NCBI GenBank assembly: GCA_933228895.1
Contig: OW121854.1
Coordinates: 132,475,926 to 132,539,925 of the forward strand
Origin: Platycnemis pennipes
Lineage: Eukaryota; Arthropoda; Insecta; Odonata; Platycnemididae
DNA: 64,000 bases
Reading direction: 5' to 3'
Each line of letters starts with the position of its first letter. Position 1 is the stretch's first letter. Shown here one piece after another: positions 52,957-64,000 of this stretch. The notes under the pieces are model-generated. The model was not told the origin of the DNA, ran no database searches, and saw only the letters and a program-made list of their open reading frames with translations. Position numbers and translations under genes: made by a program.

Positions 52957-53290
52957 CATCATCATTAAGTCATCAATCCTCAGATTGGCTGGACGCAGCT
53001 CTCCACTGAGTTCTTCTAACGGCTAATGTCCTCTTCGTATTCACGTATTTCTTCTCATCCTCCATCACTTGTCTCTTGTGTATCTCACTCAAGGCCTTCC
53101 TTTGCCATTCTTCCCTTCTTCCGATTGCGCTTCAGCGATCGTCGTCTTCATCATTGACTCATGTGACGGCCGATTATGTTGTCCCTTTCTTCATATTAGG
53201 GTTTTTAGAAGACTTCTCTTTTCTTCCACTCTTCTTAGGACTTTCTCGTCTAACTCTCTCGGTCAATGCATCTAATCTTCACATTCATCT
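52957..53290 (-). pseudogene. RTE-like LINE 3' fragment
   Basis: Minus-strand copy of the last part of the RTE-like ORF (LARR-type and EEKVLRRVEEKRSLLKTLI-like segments) aligning with 42430-42760 and 50755-51080 but more diverged and with stops. Confidence 0.65.
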
Positions 53291-53299
53291 TTAAGGTTT

Positions 53300-53605
53300 G
53301 GTCTCTAGGAAAGCTTTTGCTCTGCGGTAGTCAGTGGGGAAATGTGGGTTGATGAACAGGTTCCGGTTTGCGAAGGATAGCTTTGGTGAGTAGTTGATAT
53401 TGAAAACCTTTTTATTAACCCGTAACTTATTTTAAACATATCATGACCTATCTTTTTATCTGTCGATAATGTTTTTTAGGTTCTTTTTGTTGACTTCATA
53501 GTTACATACATAACTACACAAAAAACCAATGGCGTCGCAGCACCATCTCTGAGTCAAACCACGAACTAATAAATTCGACTTTACTTTAACACTCTAACTT
53601 CAACA
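53300..53605 (-). repeat. Possible copia 3' LTR
   Basis: On the minus strand, a purine-rich AACAAGGGAAAG (53606-53617) directly precedes TGTTGAAGTTAGAGTG at 53605, the expected arrangement of a polypurine tract and the TGTTG start of a copia LTR. The far end of the LTR could not be fixed, and no partner LTR exists on the other side. Confidence 0.4.
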
Positions 53606-53733
53606 CTTTCCCTTGTTAATTATAGTTGAATTTAACTACATATACTGAATTCAACAAGAAATACCGAAAGAGATACAATTACTGTCTCAACTAATAAAAG
53701 CACACCAGTAGTTGCTCATTGTTCTTTCTATTT

Positions 53734-55065
53734 TTACATCAGTCCTGTTTTCACAGACAAGATCCTCAAACGTTTCTTTGGCCACGACTTCGTCATGATA
53801 TCAGCTACTTGATGTTCTGTGGAAATCTGTTGAAATTCAAGCTTGCCTTCTGTTACTTTCTCTCTGATGAAAAAGTGCTTAATTGAAATATGTTTTGTCC
53901 TGCGATGAAACTCTGGGTTCTTAGCCAGTCTCACCGCTGCTGAGTTGTCAACTTGAATAACTGGAATATTTTTAAGTTGTGTAATTCCTCTGAACAGTCT
54001 GCTAAGCTAAATTGCCTCTTTGGCCCCTTCATTTGCTGCGATGATCTCTGCTTCAGTTGTAGAAGTTGCTACGACAACTTGTCGTTGGCTCATCCATGAA
54101 ATTGCCCCTCCTGCATACCTCACGATGACTCCAGAGGTTGAACGACCCGTTGAAGTGCATCCTCCAAAATCTGCATCGCTGTAGACGTCCAGAAAACCCT
54201 CATCCACATTGCTTCGATAGACTATCCCCAGATCCAATGTCCCTGCTATGTATCTGAAAACTCTCTTGGCTCGTACCACATCTTCTTTAGTTGGATTTTC
54301 GAGTGTCCTTGAAAGGAATCCGACACTGTAAGCCAGGTCTGGTCTTGTGCCAAGCATCAAATACATCAGAGCTCCAACAGCCTGTCTGTAGGGAAACCTT
54401 GGTGCCTCGTCATCTTTCCCTGGTGTGGAAATCTCTGCACCTTTAAGCATTGGGGTTGAAACTGGTCTACATTCTGAAAAATTGAAGCGTTCTAAAATTT
54501 TCTTTGCATATGCTCTCTGACTTATCTTAATGAACCTCTATTCTCGCTGAATTTCAAGGCCCAGAAAATAGTTTGTCCACTTTGCAACAATTTTGAACTC
54601 TTTCTTCAACTCTTCAATGAAGTCTTCCATCTCTTGCAGATCGGTTGCAGCCATCAAGCCATCATCTACATAGATCACAAGTATTAGCTTCCTACCATTT
54701 CTCTCTCGAATGTATAAACATGGATCAGCATCGCTGGCCTTGAACCCATGTTGTTGAAGGAATGCTCCAATTCATTTATTCCAGCATCTTGGTGCTTGCT
54801 TAAGTCCATAAAGACTTCTCTTCAGCTGACAAACCTTGCTGGTTCCGTCTTCATATCCTTGAGGCTGCTTCATGAAAATTGTTTCTTCAAGTTCTCTGTA
54901 AAGGAATGCTGTTGACACATCGAATTGTGTCAGGTGCATCTTCTGACTTGCTGCAATGCTGAGTATTGAGCGTATCGTTCCCATCTTCGCCACTGGACTG
55001 AAGGTCTCTCTGTGATCAATGTTGTGACGCTGACTAAACCCCCTTGTACTTGTCAGTGCTGCCAT
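53734..55065 (-). pseudogene. Copia pol part 2: RT and RNase H
   Basis: Continues in another frame at 54772-55065 (RGFSQRHNIDHRETFSPVAK, LTQFDVSTAFLYRELEETIF, RSLYGLKQAPRCWNK), stops, then encodes LVIYVDDGLMA (YVDD box, about 54680), KGAEISTPGKDDEAPRFPYR, ALMYLMLGTRPDLAYSVGFL (54007-54450), RNase H DVYSDADFGGC..RSTSG and ATSTTEAEIIAANEGAKEAI, and the C-terminus HISIKHFFIREKV..ADIMTK (53734-53934). At least three stops break it. Confidence 0.9.
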
Positions 55066-56869
55066 CTGGATTTTTCTTGAGTCGAAAGACCCATTTACAT
55101 GGAATTGCCTTTGTGCCTGGTGGAAGCTCTGTCAAAATCCAGGTTTGATTCTCTTTCAATGAAGCAATTTCACGATCCATGGCTTTCTTCCACTCAACTG
55201 AATCCTCCCTTCTCAGCGCATCTTCAAAGGTCTCAGGATCCTCCATCTCTTGATTCAAAAACTCCTCCACTTTCATGGCATAATCTTCAAGATATTTTGG
55301 TCTCTTCAAGGTTGATCGATTTCTCAGAATTCTTTCAGATGAGAGCTCAGAGTTTTCTTCCTCATCTGTATCCGACTCATCTTCACCAAGTGATTCTACA
55401 TCACTAATTGATGATTCTTTCTCCATGTCGATCTGAGTCTCTTCTTCCTTCACCTTTTTGTCAAATTCGTCTCTATGCCCGATATCTTTCAATGGTAGCT
55501 TGACTTCGTTCTTACACTCTTTAATTCTCTCTTGGAATTGAACATCTCTTGACAGGATAACTCTGTGGTTAGTTGGAATATAAACCCTGAATCGCTCATC
55601 TCCGTCATATCCTACAAGGAATCCTTTCACTGCCTTTTTGTCCATCTTCTTCCTCTTTTCGGATGGAATGTGAACGTAGCAGGAAGATCCAATGATACGC
55701 AGATGTTTGATTCTCGGTTTCTTTCTCATCCACAGTTCATATGGACTGACTCCATCTTCTGACGATTTTCCTGTTCTGTTAAGGATGTAAATGGCTGCTG
55801 TCACTAGCTCTGCCCATATTGCATCAGGAAATTTAACTTCACTGTTTGAGTACTTGAAGGTCCTTGCCATCTCGACGATTGTTCGATTCTCGCGCTCACT
55901 GCCGCCATTCTGCTGAGGTGTGTATGGCGCTGTCAGTCTCTGTGTGATTCCGCTCTCTGCCAGAATGCGCTTAATCTCTTCACAGTCTAATTCTCCTCCA
56001 TTGTCACTGAGTAGCTCTTTAATGTTATGCCCAAGTGTCTCTGCATGTGCTAAGAACTGTTTTAACACAATTTTGACATCTGACTTTTGTTTAATTACGA
56101 AGCCATAACGAAACTTTGTGTAGCTATCCTTGAACATAACTAGAAATCGTTTTTTGGTGAAGGATTCGCAAAATGGGCCTACAACATCAGAGGAAAAAAG
56201 TTCTCCAGGTCTTGTGGCCTTTCTCCTAGTGCCAAACGGTATGCGATGTGACTTGCCAAAAGTGCAGGGCTCACAAAATTCTCTTGTCATTTTCACAGTG
56301 ATACCCAACTCTCTTTTGAGCATCTCTCTCACATGTCGTTTGTCTTGGTGTCCCCATCTCTCGTGGTACAGCTGGAGTGTTGAATTTTCTGCTTCAACAA
56401 TGTTGACCCTTCCTTTTTTATCGGAAACGGCTGGTTCAATGGCTGCCTTGTACAGAGTTCCGCCTTTCTTGTGAGTTCCGCACAGTACTAACTTCCCATC
56501 GACTTCCAGCCAGCACTTAGTTGTCGTGGAATGGAATTTGCTATTTTCATTCCTATCTTGGGCAGCTAAAACTGAAAACAGGTTTCTCGAAATACTAGGA
56601 ACGTACCAAGTGTCTCTGAGAGTCATCTTCAAGTTCTTTCCTCCAGCGAAAGATAGAATTTCAACGGTGCCTTTCCCAATGGCCTTGAGAGCTTCTTTTC
56701 CAGCGGCCTTGATGACGCAGGCACTTTGAAACTCCTGGAACTCGACAAACAGATCCGGACAATGCGTCACATGCTTCGTTGCTGCCTTGTCGATCCACCA
56801 TCCTGATGAAACCGTATTGACTTGAAACACATCTTCACTCATAACACTCAGGGCTTCATTGGTATCCAC
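55034..56869 (-). pseudogene. Copia pol part 1: protease, integrase, start of RT
   Basis: A 611-codon open stretch. The protease region reads WWIDKAATKHVTHCPDLF where active elements have D-S/T-G, so the catalytic triplet is replaced by DKA and this protease is probably inactive or atypical. The integrase has a zinc module (LYHERWGHQDKRHV..CEPC) and DDE residues in LFSSDVVGPF, LLSDNGGEL and QQNGGSERENRTIVEMART. A charged linker follows (DESDTDEEENSELSSERI), then the RT start GTKAIPCKWVFRLKKNPDGS, after which a frameshift stops it. Confidence 0.9.
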
Positions 56870-57150
56870 GGTATTGCTCTGAGGAGCGCTCTTCTTTCGT
56901 CATCCATCAGCAATCCACTTCTTGCATGAAATAACTCAATGCCCTTTCTTCTTGCAGTAATTACAAGTTCGTTTCCTTTTGACCTCTTCGGACCTTGATT
57001 TGACCTTGGCTCTCTGCTCTTCACGACTAATGCTTCTCCCTCAGAGTCTCCCTCTGTATTACGCGCTCTTTCTAAAATTTCGCTCGTTCAGTCATTTGCA
57101 AAAGTCTGTGGGCAACTTCCTCCACGCCACTAGCGGTCAAGCTATGAAAC

Positions 57151-58575
57151 CACCGACTATGTTGGCACTAACTGTGTGGTAGAGAAAATTTGTGCTAAGG
57201 TAACGGTAATACACGATATGTAAAAATGGCGGATTTTAATGCCAGGGTCCTCAAAACAAAATGATCGGCAACGAATAATAATGGCGCATAGGATCAAGGT
57301 TGCGCTATAATTAGGGCCCTACCACTTTTATTATGCAAAATAAATCTCGAAAAATGCGTTCGATTGCTTAATAATCTGATTACGCCTGTGATATTGCCGC
57401 GAAGTGTCGTGCCGTAACACGTTATAAGATTCATTTTTCTCACTTAATAGTTCATATTCAGTCCATTTCTCTTTGTCATATGATATAGTTTCAACGGCAA
57501 GCTCATATAATGAAACTCCGAGCGTGCTCAGTAAGAAATAAAGACATATGTCGTCGTTGAAAGTTACTTGGCCTAGTCAAGGCATACGCATTCATTACGT
57601 AATTTATGCTATCCTACATATCCATTGCATGAATAATTAAATAATGTCACTGCTACATAAAAAAAGACGTCTTACCCGCTACGAGGATTCCATTTAACGG
57701 AAATGTAATTAAAATTTCCAATTTCGCGTAAAATTTTGTGATGGTCAAGTCAAATGATGCGTCAGTATCATTTACTTGACCATCATCCGTTAGAAATCTT
57801 GAAATTGACGCAACTATCTACTAAATACTGTAGAATAAGTGTAATACAGTAGTAAGTGAGAGGGGTACTGTCTAAGAACATCAAGAGAAACCTATTCGTA
57901 TACCTAATTCCGTAAAAACGGATGCACATAAATGTAATCTGGTGGCTATCGTCTTTTTGGCGTCCCTCCTCCTGCTTCAAGCGCAAGATCCTACGGATTG
58001 GTAACATCATTGATGATCTTGGTTATCCAAAATGAAAAAAACCGTCTAGAATTTCAGGCCATTATGTCGGCAATCGAGGCTCGCCGAATCAAAAGAGGTG
58101 GATGCTGCATTAGTAATGAAAATAAAAAATTACATAACTGTGTATGAAACCGCGAGAGTCAGTGACATGCGGGTTCCCCGCCAGGCATTAGATTCAAGTC
58201 AGAAAGTATTGTATACTCGAATGAATCACACATGCGAAAATACTAGTCTGCACAAACTGCCTACATTTAGCAGAGAATTATAGTGCTATTGCAATGTAGT
58301 ATACATTAGATATGGTTCCATGAGACACGTGTAGGTGTAGTTTTATTATATAAAAAGTTATGTTTATCAATCAGGAATTTATGGAACTGAATTATTTAGT
58401 TAACATTTTCCGAAGCATGCATGTGATGGTAAAGTTAAGATGGCATGAACTTGTTAAATCAATTCAGAGCCTCCTAATTAACGTTGCAATATATATTCTA
58501 ATTTCCACATTTATTTGCGTTATTCTCTATTACTGCCCAAATCGTGTTCGAAGAAAATGAATCTTTGAACCGTCG
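57151..58575. other. Unassigned AT-rich interval with a hairpin
   Basis: No gene recognised. Contains the strong hairpin at 57740-57784. The last five bases (CGTCG) flank a Transib-like end. Confidence 0.45.
57740..57784. repeat. 18-bp stem hairpin
   Basis: GATGGTCAAGT, a bulged C and AAATGAT pair with ATCATTT and ACTTGACCATC around an 8-base loop. It may be the end-to-end remnant of a small inverted-repeat element. Confidence 0.8.
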
Positions 58576-58625
58576 CACAGTGGGGCCAAATCGCATTGTG
58601 CCGGACAAACGTCCAAAACTGCTTT
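58576..58625 (+). mobile_element. Orphan Transib-like terminus
   Basis: Begins CACAGTGGGGCCAAATC, preceded by the GC-rich pentamer CGTCG (58571-58575), just as at 45530 (CGACG). The inner sequence is AT-rich and includes CAAAATGGCGGACC and ACATAAAGTAGACAATATAA near 58926-58980, which resemble the AAAATGGCCGAC and ATAAAGTAGAATAT words just inside the 22290 end. No matching right end was found before 64000. Confidence 0.5.
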
Positions 58626-61120
58626 TTATGAGATAACGTCTTGAAATTTGGAATATTTGCACACAAATGATTGCTGATCATGGAATGGTAAGTCATTTTT
58701 CATAGGCATTACCCGTTACTTAGATACAGACGCTCAAACACGACACAATTTCGAAAAAAACGCCCGCTCTCATTTTTCTTCGAAAATCTTAAAAGTTGAG
58801 CAGATATAGGAGTAATTAAAGGATTTTTATGAAATAAAAAACATTACTAATTGTGAACAAGATACTTTTCCTATACTATGAATAAGTTTCAGACATTTTT
58901 GCCTATATTTGAGTGCTATTACGTCACAAAATGGCGGACCCTTTTTTTAGACAAAATTTTACATAAAGTAGACAATATAATCCTTATTCGGAAAATGGTC
59001 TCTGAGATACTTCATCAGAGTACAAATTGAAGATATTTCTAGGTTATTCCGTAAAAATATTTGAAAAAAGTTTGCGACGCCGAGAATAAACTCGATTTTA
59101 CGATCGCGCGTCGCGGCCCGGCTCCGCGCTGTGTGACCTGGACTTTACCAGTGAGAAAAGATAGGAATAGCCCCTGTGAAAGTAAATACCAAGCACTGAA
59201 AATTGAGGGAAGAGATTTTTAACATGTCGGCAACGAACGGGCAAAGGTGATTTGTTTCAAGTAATGCAACACTAGTCTTAGCCCCCTCCCAAAGAAAATT
59301 TCTGGCTACGTGCCTACTTCTTATTGGAACTGAAATATACAACTTTCAAGGCACTAGTTTGATAGTATTGTGATAACTATTATTTGGATTTATTTCTGGA
59401 AACATTTAATTATATGCAACAATCTATACATTGCTTCTACAAAGTGAGCGACAGAAATTTTTTTGAAAATTCAGTTTGGTGTAACTTCCAAATGAGCCAA
59501 AGCACATACTCCAAATTTTTAGTGCATTCTTAATAGGATCATAGCTTATTGTACTGAAAATTTCAAATGTTTAATAAGTCCCCCACCAGAGATACAGGGG
59601 CCCGAAAATGGTAAATTTTCAATTTTTCCTATTTGCAGAAGCTTGTAACAGCTAAAGGCTTAACAAACATACAACTTTTTTCACACACACATTTACTATG
59701 GTACCCAAATATACTATAACAAAAATATAGACCTTGTGATCACAACCCTTCTATATGAAAATAAATAGCAAAAGTTGTAAAAAACAGCATTTTGTATCAA
59801 AACTTTGTACTCATCATTCTCATACATGCTACATAGTAAGGTTATTAAAAAATATTTCAATTGAAAGCTCAATTTATGACCATCAAAATGGTATTTGAAC
59901 CATTCTACTACAACCTGTAGTTTCCGAGTAACTCTAATTACCGATACTCGCTGAAAGTGTCATTTTTACAGTGCGCTGTGACCTTCGCGGCCCTGTAAGT
60001 CCTTGAGGTCATGGAAAAAAATTAACAAAAATTGGTTTTGAGCCTTACAGACATGTAGTAGTAAGTGTGTAAAATTTGAATTTTTTCTGGAATGGTGCTG
60101 CAACAACTTTTTTTTAAATCTGGTGAAATGGTATGGAATGACCTCTCTTCTATGCCATGTGTGTTAGAATGCAGTTTTTCAATTCTACATTCACCTAGAA
60201 TTCATGAACCCTTGACAATTTATTCCTTTACCTTCATGGAGATAAATTACCTCCTAATTGCATTTTTTCACTTGAGTCTACAAAGAACTTTAAAATACGC
60301 GAAATTGGAAATTTTAATTACATTTCCGTTAAATGATTGAAAGTATTACTAGCCACGTCAAGGATTTAATGGAACCTTTTCATGCGTGATGACAAAGATA
60401 CAGATAATAATCCACGAGAGCTGGAGTAAGAGCGAGTAAATATGCTTTTCTTGACCAAAGTGAAAACATTTTTAAAAAAATTCCTTGAAGAAATTGTTCA
60501 AATGGCTATTTTACTTATTGACTACAAATGATAACAATCAACAGGTTGTTTTTCCATCCCCAGTTCGATTTCCCTCGGCACTGGTAATTCAGTCGCTCGA
60601 ATTCAACAATGATCGGTGAGTCGATGACGTGGTCAAGCGAAACAAAAGCCATCCGAAAAACAATTGCAAAAAACTGAAGCACAAAATAACTCAAAACATG
60701 CTATGGGAGTCCAAACGACACATTATTAACATAAAAACCACCTCAGAAGCGCCTATGACTTCTACAGAGATGGTTTCCCTATGAACGTTCAAGCACGAAT
60801 ACGTTAAATGAAAATTAAAGGCATAAAATGCATTGCAACAACGAGTAGTTCTCTAATTCCATAAATTTTGTGTATTTATTTCGTCGTCAGCAACAACAAG
60901 ACGTAAATAAACATTACCTTGATATCTGTGAACATTGGAATGGCGGTCCGGTCCCAAGGAATACATAGGTATGGCATTAATCCTATTTTGTAAAATATTT
61001 GGAGGAATACTCGCTAAATGATTAGTGAAAACGTTCTAGTGTAGTGATAATGAGGATTGACAGAGGAATATTCGGTGCGCTGCTGGTAAAATAGCCGACT
61101 ACGGTGATACCTAGGCCCGT
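58626..61120. other. Long AT-rich interval, likely Transib interior or decayed repeat
   Basis: No coding recognised. Contains GCGTCGCGGCCCGGCTCCGC at 59106-59125 and the inverted copy of the GGCACGTAGCCAG repeat end at 59277-59315. Otherwise featureless to me. Confidence 0.4.
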
Positions 61121-61260
61121 ATTCATAGTCAGGTCTTGAGTCGATCTCAGCTCAGTCTCAGCTCAAGACTGAGATGAGACTGAGACCGCCATCCGTATTC
61201 ATAGTTGTTTCTCAGCGTGATCTCAAGACTGAGATCGGCTTGAGACCAGCGATGCGCGGT
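61121..61260. mobile_element. Harbinger-like terminal region with repeated CCGTATTCATAGT
   Basis: AGGCCCGTATTCATAGTC at 61121 resembles the GGGCCCGTATTCATAG-type ends of PIF/Harbinger elements. CCGTATTCATAGT recurs about 67 bases later, and the stretch between and after is built of CTCAGTCTC/GAGACTGAG-type repeats that fold back on each other. With the Myb-type and transposase pieces to the right, this is probably the left end of one Harbinger element whose right end lies beyond the window. Confidence 0.5.
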
Positions 61261-61340
61261 GATTTTGGATATCGTTTTTCTCATACCGGAAAAAGTGACG
61301 ATCGGCACTCCGCAAGAACGGTGAGAGTAAACTTAAAATT

Positions 61341-62323
61341 ATGGCGGGAATAAACAAGCTCTTTTCTGTAGAAGAAAAGCAGCTTCAATTCAACTGCGAG
61401 CATATCCATCTATTATAATACAGCAATTTTATTTGTTGCTTGAATTATTAGTGCACAAATAGCCTTCCACATTAATTAATATCAATTGTGATTGAAAAGA
61501 AACTTGTAAAAAAATTAGGAGAAGCGGATTATCGCTGGAGTTGAAATGACCTGGTGACTAATATACTGGTGAATACATAATTTTCATGTTTATTAACGGG
61601 AGGAAAAGTACCTATGTGTGCTAGATTAACTATCCATGTATAACTCAAAAGATTGCATGATCTTAATGCCTAGCATGAACATTGTATAGCCTTTATAACA
61701 AATACCTATAACGTGTAATAGCACCAATGGACGTAATGATAAACTGGTTATAATTAGGGATATTCATGAGTTCCCCAGATTTCAAATTACCAAACATTTA
61801 TTGCATATATAGTGTAGGTAAAAAAAGCCGGCTTTCAGCACTTTAAAAAAGTTGGGAATTCACTGAAAGTCACAACATTAATTCACTATTAGTTCATCAT
61901 TACATCGATAAGATAAGAGCAATGTGACGTATTTTTAGTAAACAATCAATGAAACTGCCTCAATTTTCTTTTGCAATGAGATTATGATATTCAAATTAAT
62001 TGCTGATAAAAATTGCTAATATCATCTGCAGATCAATGATATCGGTGTGCAGAAAGAGAGAAGAGGCCAAAACCCACATTAAACTAGGGAAGCAAAAACT
62101 GGAAGAGGTGAAAGAGTTCTGCTGCCTAGAAAGCCGAGTAACCAACGAACATAAATACATGGTGGAGTAGGCTAAGGAGAAGATGAGACTGCTTGAGGAG
62201 GAGGAGGAAATAAAGAGAGTGGCATCTGAGGTTGAGGAGAGGAGAAAAGGGGAACTCCATAGGCTTCAAATGGCAATATTACAAAAGCAACTTAACTTAA
62301 AATGTAACAATTTTCAGAGATAA
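61341..62323 (+). pseudogene. Harbinger partner (Myb/SANT-type) protein relic
   Basis: A start peptide MAGINKLFSVEEKQLQFNCE at 61341 resembles the opening of Myb/SANT-like proteins carried by PIF/Harbinger elements but soon meets stops. At 62171-62323, 50 open codons encode AKEKMRLLEEEEEIKRVASE followed by KGELHRLQMAILQKQL, the charged coiled-coil end typical of these proteins. Between them lie AT-rich sequence and the LINE scrap at 62015-62170. These proteins help the transposase enter the nucleus and bind element ends. The N-terminal call is weak; the C-terminal is better. Confidence 0.4.
62015..62170 (+). mobile_element. RTE-like LINE fragment, inverted mate of the left edge
   Basis: Encodes KREEAKTHIKLGKQKLEEVK and EFCCLESRVTNEHKY, the post-catalytic RT segment. 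It matches the reverse complement of about 32-205 with a few substitutions and a short deletion, and in both places it joins the same Harbinger partner-protein sequence. Confidence 0.75.
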
Positions 62324-63574
62324 TAATTGATTACACTGAAACAACCTAGTTTTATTAACTATTGTAAAAATTGCTTCATTTACAACCCTATAATGAAAAA
62401 TGATTTGAATAAACTACTGCCAAATAACATTTCAACATGGTGATTTTGATTTTAGATGGGTAATGGCTGGTGGTTTTGGGCTGCATGGGGCACAGGTACT
62501 GTGTTTGATTCGTCATCCATTACATTTCATAGATCTTGATAGTGTGCCCCAATATTGTGCAGTACAAGCATATTTGCTACAAGTTTTCTTCGAAGACACT
62601 GGAACTTTTGTTTCAGAACTCCATTTCAATGATATTCCTTGTCCTTCTGTTGGCTAAATTGCACCTGGAAAATAAGTTTTTTGTTATCAAAGAGCGTTTT
62701 TGTCTTTCGAGAATTAAAACTACATTATATATAGTGAAATACCACATGCATTTGAGCTGCGCTCTTTAGTTTTCCTAACACTCAAGAAAGCCACATATTT
62801 ACTAAAGAATGATTATTATGTGGTGAGACATTTCACTTTATTTTCTTATGGTAATTACTAAAGAATTGATACATTTTTATAGGTGCCTATCCAAATAATT
62901 AACCCATAATTTATAATAAATTAATGCACGATTATAGGTTCTGTTTAATTTTCTTTGCAATTATTTCTTATTCTCATAGCTTATTAATGTTTAAGACTGC
63001 TTTGATTCTAGCCAATGTGCAAATCCCACATAATTTTTAAATTACTAATTACACCAATGTATTAAATATCGGCAGTGTTCTCTAATTATACTATTAATGC
63101 AGGGTAGTTGTGAATATTTGGACATGCTGTGAACTTACTACCACTGGCAGGAGAGACAAGCAGAAATGTTGCAACATAAAGTTTTCCTGCTTCACGAACA
63201 AAGTATTGACACAGTATTGTCTTCAATAAATTCACTTTCTGTTAGCAAATAGAATTTAATTGTATAGGTATTTCTATTTATTTCACCTGTCATGGGTAGT
63301 AAATTCATATAATGCCAAATATCCTCAATCACTCGTTAATAACTATCTTTCTACTGCATTTTTTGCATAATTTATGAATGCTGACTCATTGCCGATGCCA
63401 TTACTTCCATTTATGATATTGGCATTGGCTGTGTATGTTGTATGCAATCAATTCATTCCGTACATTGACTACAAACACAAATCCTACAAGTTAATTGTGG
63501 GAAAATTATCAATATTGGCATCAGAATAGCGCTAATATATAATGTGAATCAGACAGCATAAATATATTTATACA
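62324..63574. other. Harbinger interior, not resolved
   Basis: Between the partner-protein end and the transposase start. A 64-codon plus frame at 62463-62657 and matching open minus frames exist, but I cannot say which strand codes. The rest of the transposase would be expected here on the minus strand, possibly with introns. Confidence 0.35.
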
Positions 63575-63830
63575 CACCTGCAGAAAGTCTCCGGTTGCAT
63601 AAAATCTTAGAGCAACTAGCAGTCGTAGCATTTCTGGAACTGGAAGACCCCTGTTTCACTGGCCCTCTTCGATGTCCACGATGGAATAAATACCATTTCA
63701 AACGGTGTCTTCAGAACATAGGCGCCGTCTGTAAAATTCCTCGTCGGAATAATATTCCATGGGGTTCTCATTGTCCCTAATATATCGCTTCGGTACTCTC
63801 TCTTCATCTTCATCAAAAAAGTCCATCAAT
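63575..63830 (-). pseudogene. PIF/Harbinger transposase N-terminus
   Basis: Minus strand encodes EERVPKRYIRDNENPMEYYS, DEEFYRRRLCSEDTV, then after a stop NRGLPVPEMLRLLVAL and, one frame over, RFYATGDFLQV. This is the conserved order at the start of Harbinger/HARBI1-type nucleases (NP.E...E..F..RFR....V, then NRG.PLPP..QLLIALRFYATG.FQ). Stops and a frame change show decay. The DDE catalytic core would lie to the left but was not recognised. It is transcribed towards the partner gene, as in known Harbinger elements. Confidence 0.7.
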
Positions 63831-64000
63831 TTCCTAAATCATGGTACAAAACACCGACCATTACCCATCTAAAATCAAGATCACTTCACCAAGAATCAAA
63901 TTCGAGAATGTCAGAGTCAGAAAATATAAGAAAACAGGAGAGTTACAAATATGAAACTGATCGTAATCGTCATCCAATATAGTGACTTAAATTGGTCAAA
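63831..64000. other. Right edge, unassigned
   Basis: No element end recognised; if the Harbinger element is complete, its right terminus lies beyond the window. Confidence 0.4.

Larger units (their letters stand above)
53606..57150 (-). mobile_element. Ty1/copia element, 5'-truncated
   Basis: The minus-strand order CCHC knuckle, protease, integrase, reverse transcriptase, RNase H, with integrase before RT, identifies Ty1/copia. A Gag zinc knuckle CNYCKKKGH....CKKW with a stop inside is encoded near 56900-56975; upstream Gag and the 5' LTR are missing. The polyprotein is broken by a frameshift at about 55050 and by stops near 54775, 54535 and 54005. Confidence 0.9.

Noticed and set aside
1..64000. 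CRISPR array, bacterial operon, phage or prophage
   Set aside because: No regular short repeats with spacers, no bacterial gene arrangement; spliced exon, SINEs, LINEs and LTR elements mark eukaryotic DNA.

Overview
This window is eukaryotic nuclear DNA, most likely from an arthropod and probably an insect. It is AT-rich, has no operons, and nearly all coding signal belongs to transposable elements. The one stretch that reads like a host gene is a single spliced exon on the + strand (45211-45421) with a clean acceptor and a GTGAGT donor. Its AFFGDIA...DEE motif suggests the propeptide of a tolloid/BMP1-type astacin protease. The simplest reading is that most of the window is intronic or intergenic DNA crowded with mobile elements. 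I cannot place the organism below arthropod from sequence alone.

Layout. 0-10 kb: an RTE-like LINE scrap at the left edge, a 291-bp tandem duplication with a perfect CRE palindrome, a long inverted-repeat element (3169-4695) holding a tRNA-like SINE head, a cluster of five CGATA motifs, a 1.66-kb TIR element (6383-8045) and a CpG-rich block. 10-19 kb: a three-level nest. A + strand LINE is split by a - strand LINE of the same superfamily, which is itself split by a 5.3-kb Ty3/gypsy element whose two 402-bp LTRs look identical and are flanked by GTGG. 19-25 kb: a Mutator-like transposase relic with an apparent GC-AG intron, LINE ends, and a Transib (RAG1-related) transposase relic beside an RSS-like terminus. 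25-28 kb: a 2.8-kb element with 640-bp terminal inverted repeats beside a tiny TA-repeat derivative carrying only its tips. 28-32 kb: a Penelope-like element with an intact 776-aa ORF, head to head with a near-identical truncated copy. 32-36 kb: a tRNA-derived SINE and two more LINE copies. 36-44 kb: an unrecognised ORF, a decayed second gypsy, RTE-like LINE pieces and a decayed second Penelope. 45-47 kb: the host exon, then a complete non-autonomous Transib element with a perfect CGACG duplication. 50-57 kb: RTE-like LINE halves in opposite orientations, another LINE type, and a broken Ty1/copia element. 57-64 kb: an orphan Transib-like end and the parts of a PIF/Harbinger element (terminal motif, Myb-type partner protein, transposase N-terminus), with the same LINE scrap seen inverted at the left edge.

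Three threads link the pieces. First, one jockey/CR1-like LINE family supplies at least nine fragments that end in a conserved GC-rich hairpin followed by an ATGTAGATG-type tail; one insertion keeps an 8-bp target duplication. Second, four separate termini begin CACAGTGG, one of them next to RAG1-like transposase sequence, so Transib has been active here. Third, the nesting gives relative ages: gypsy #1 and the Penelope pair look very young, while gypsy #2, copia, Penelope #2 and most LINE pieces are decayed. All calls come from reading the sequence; no database search was run.
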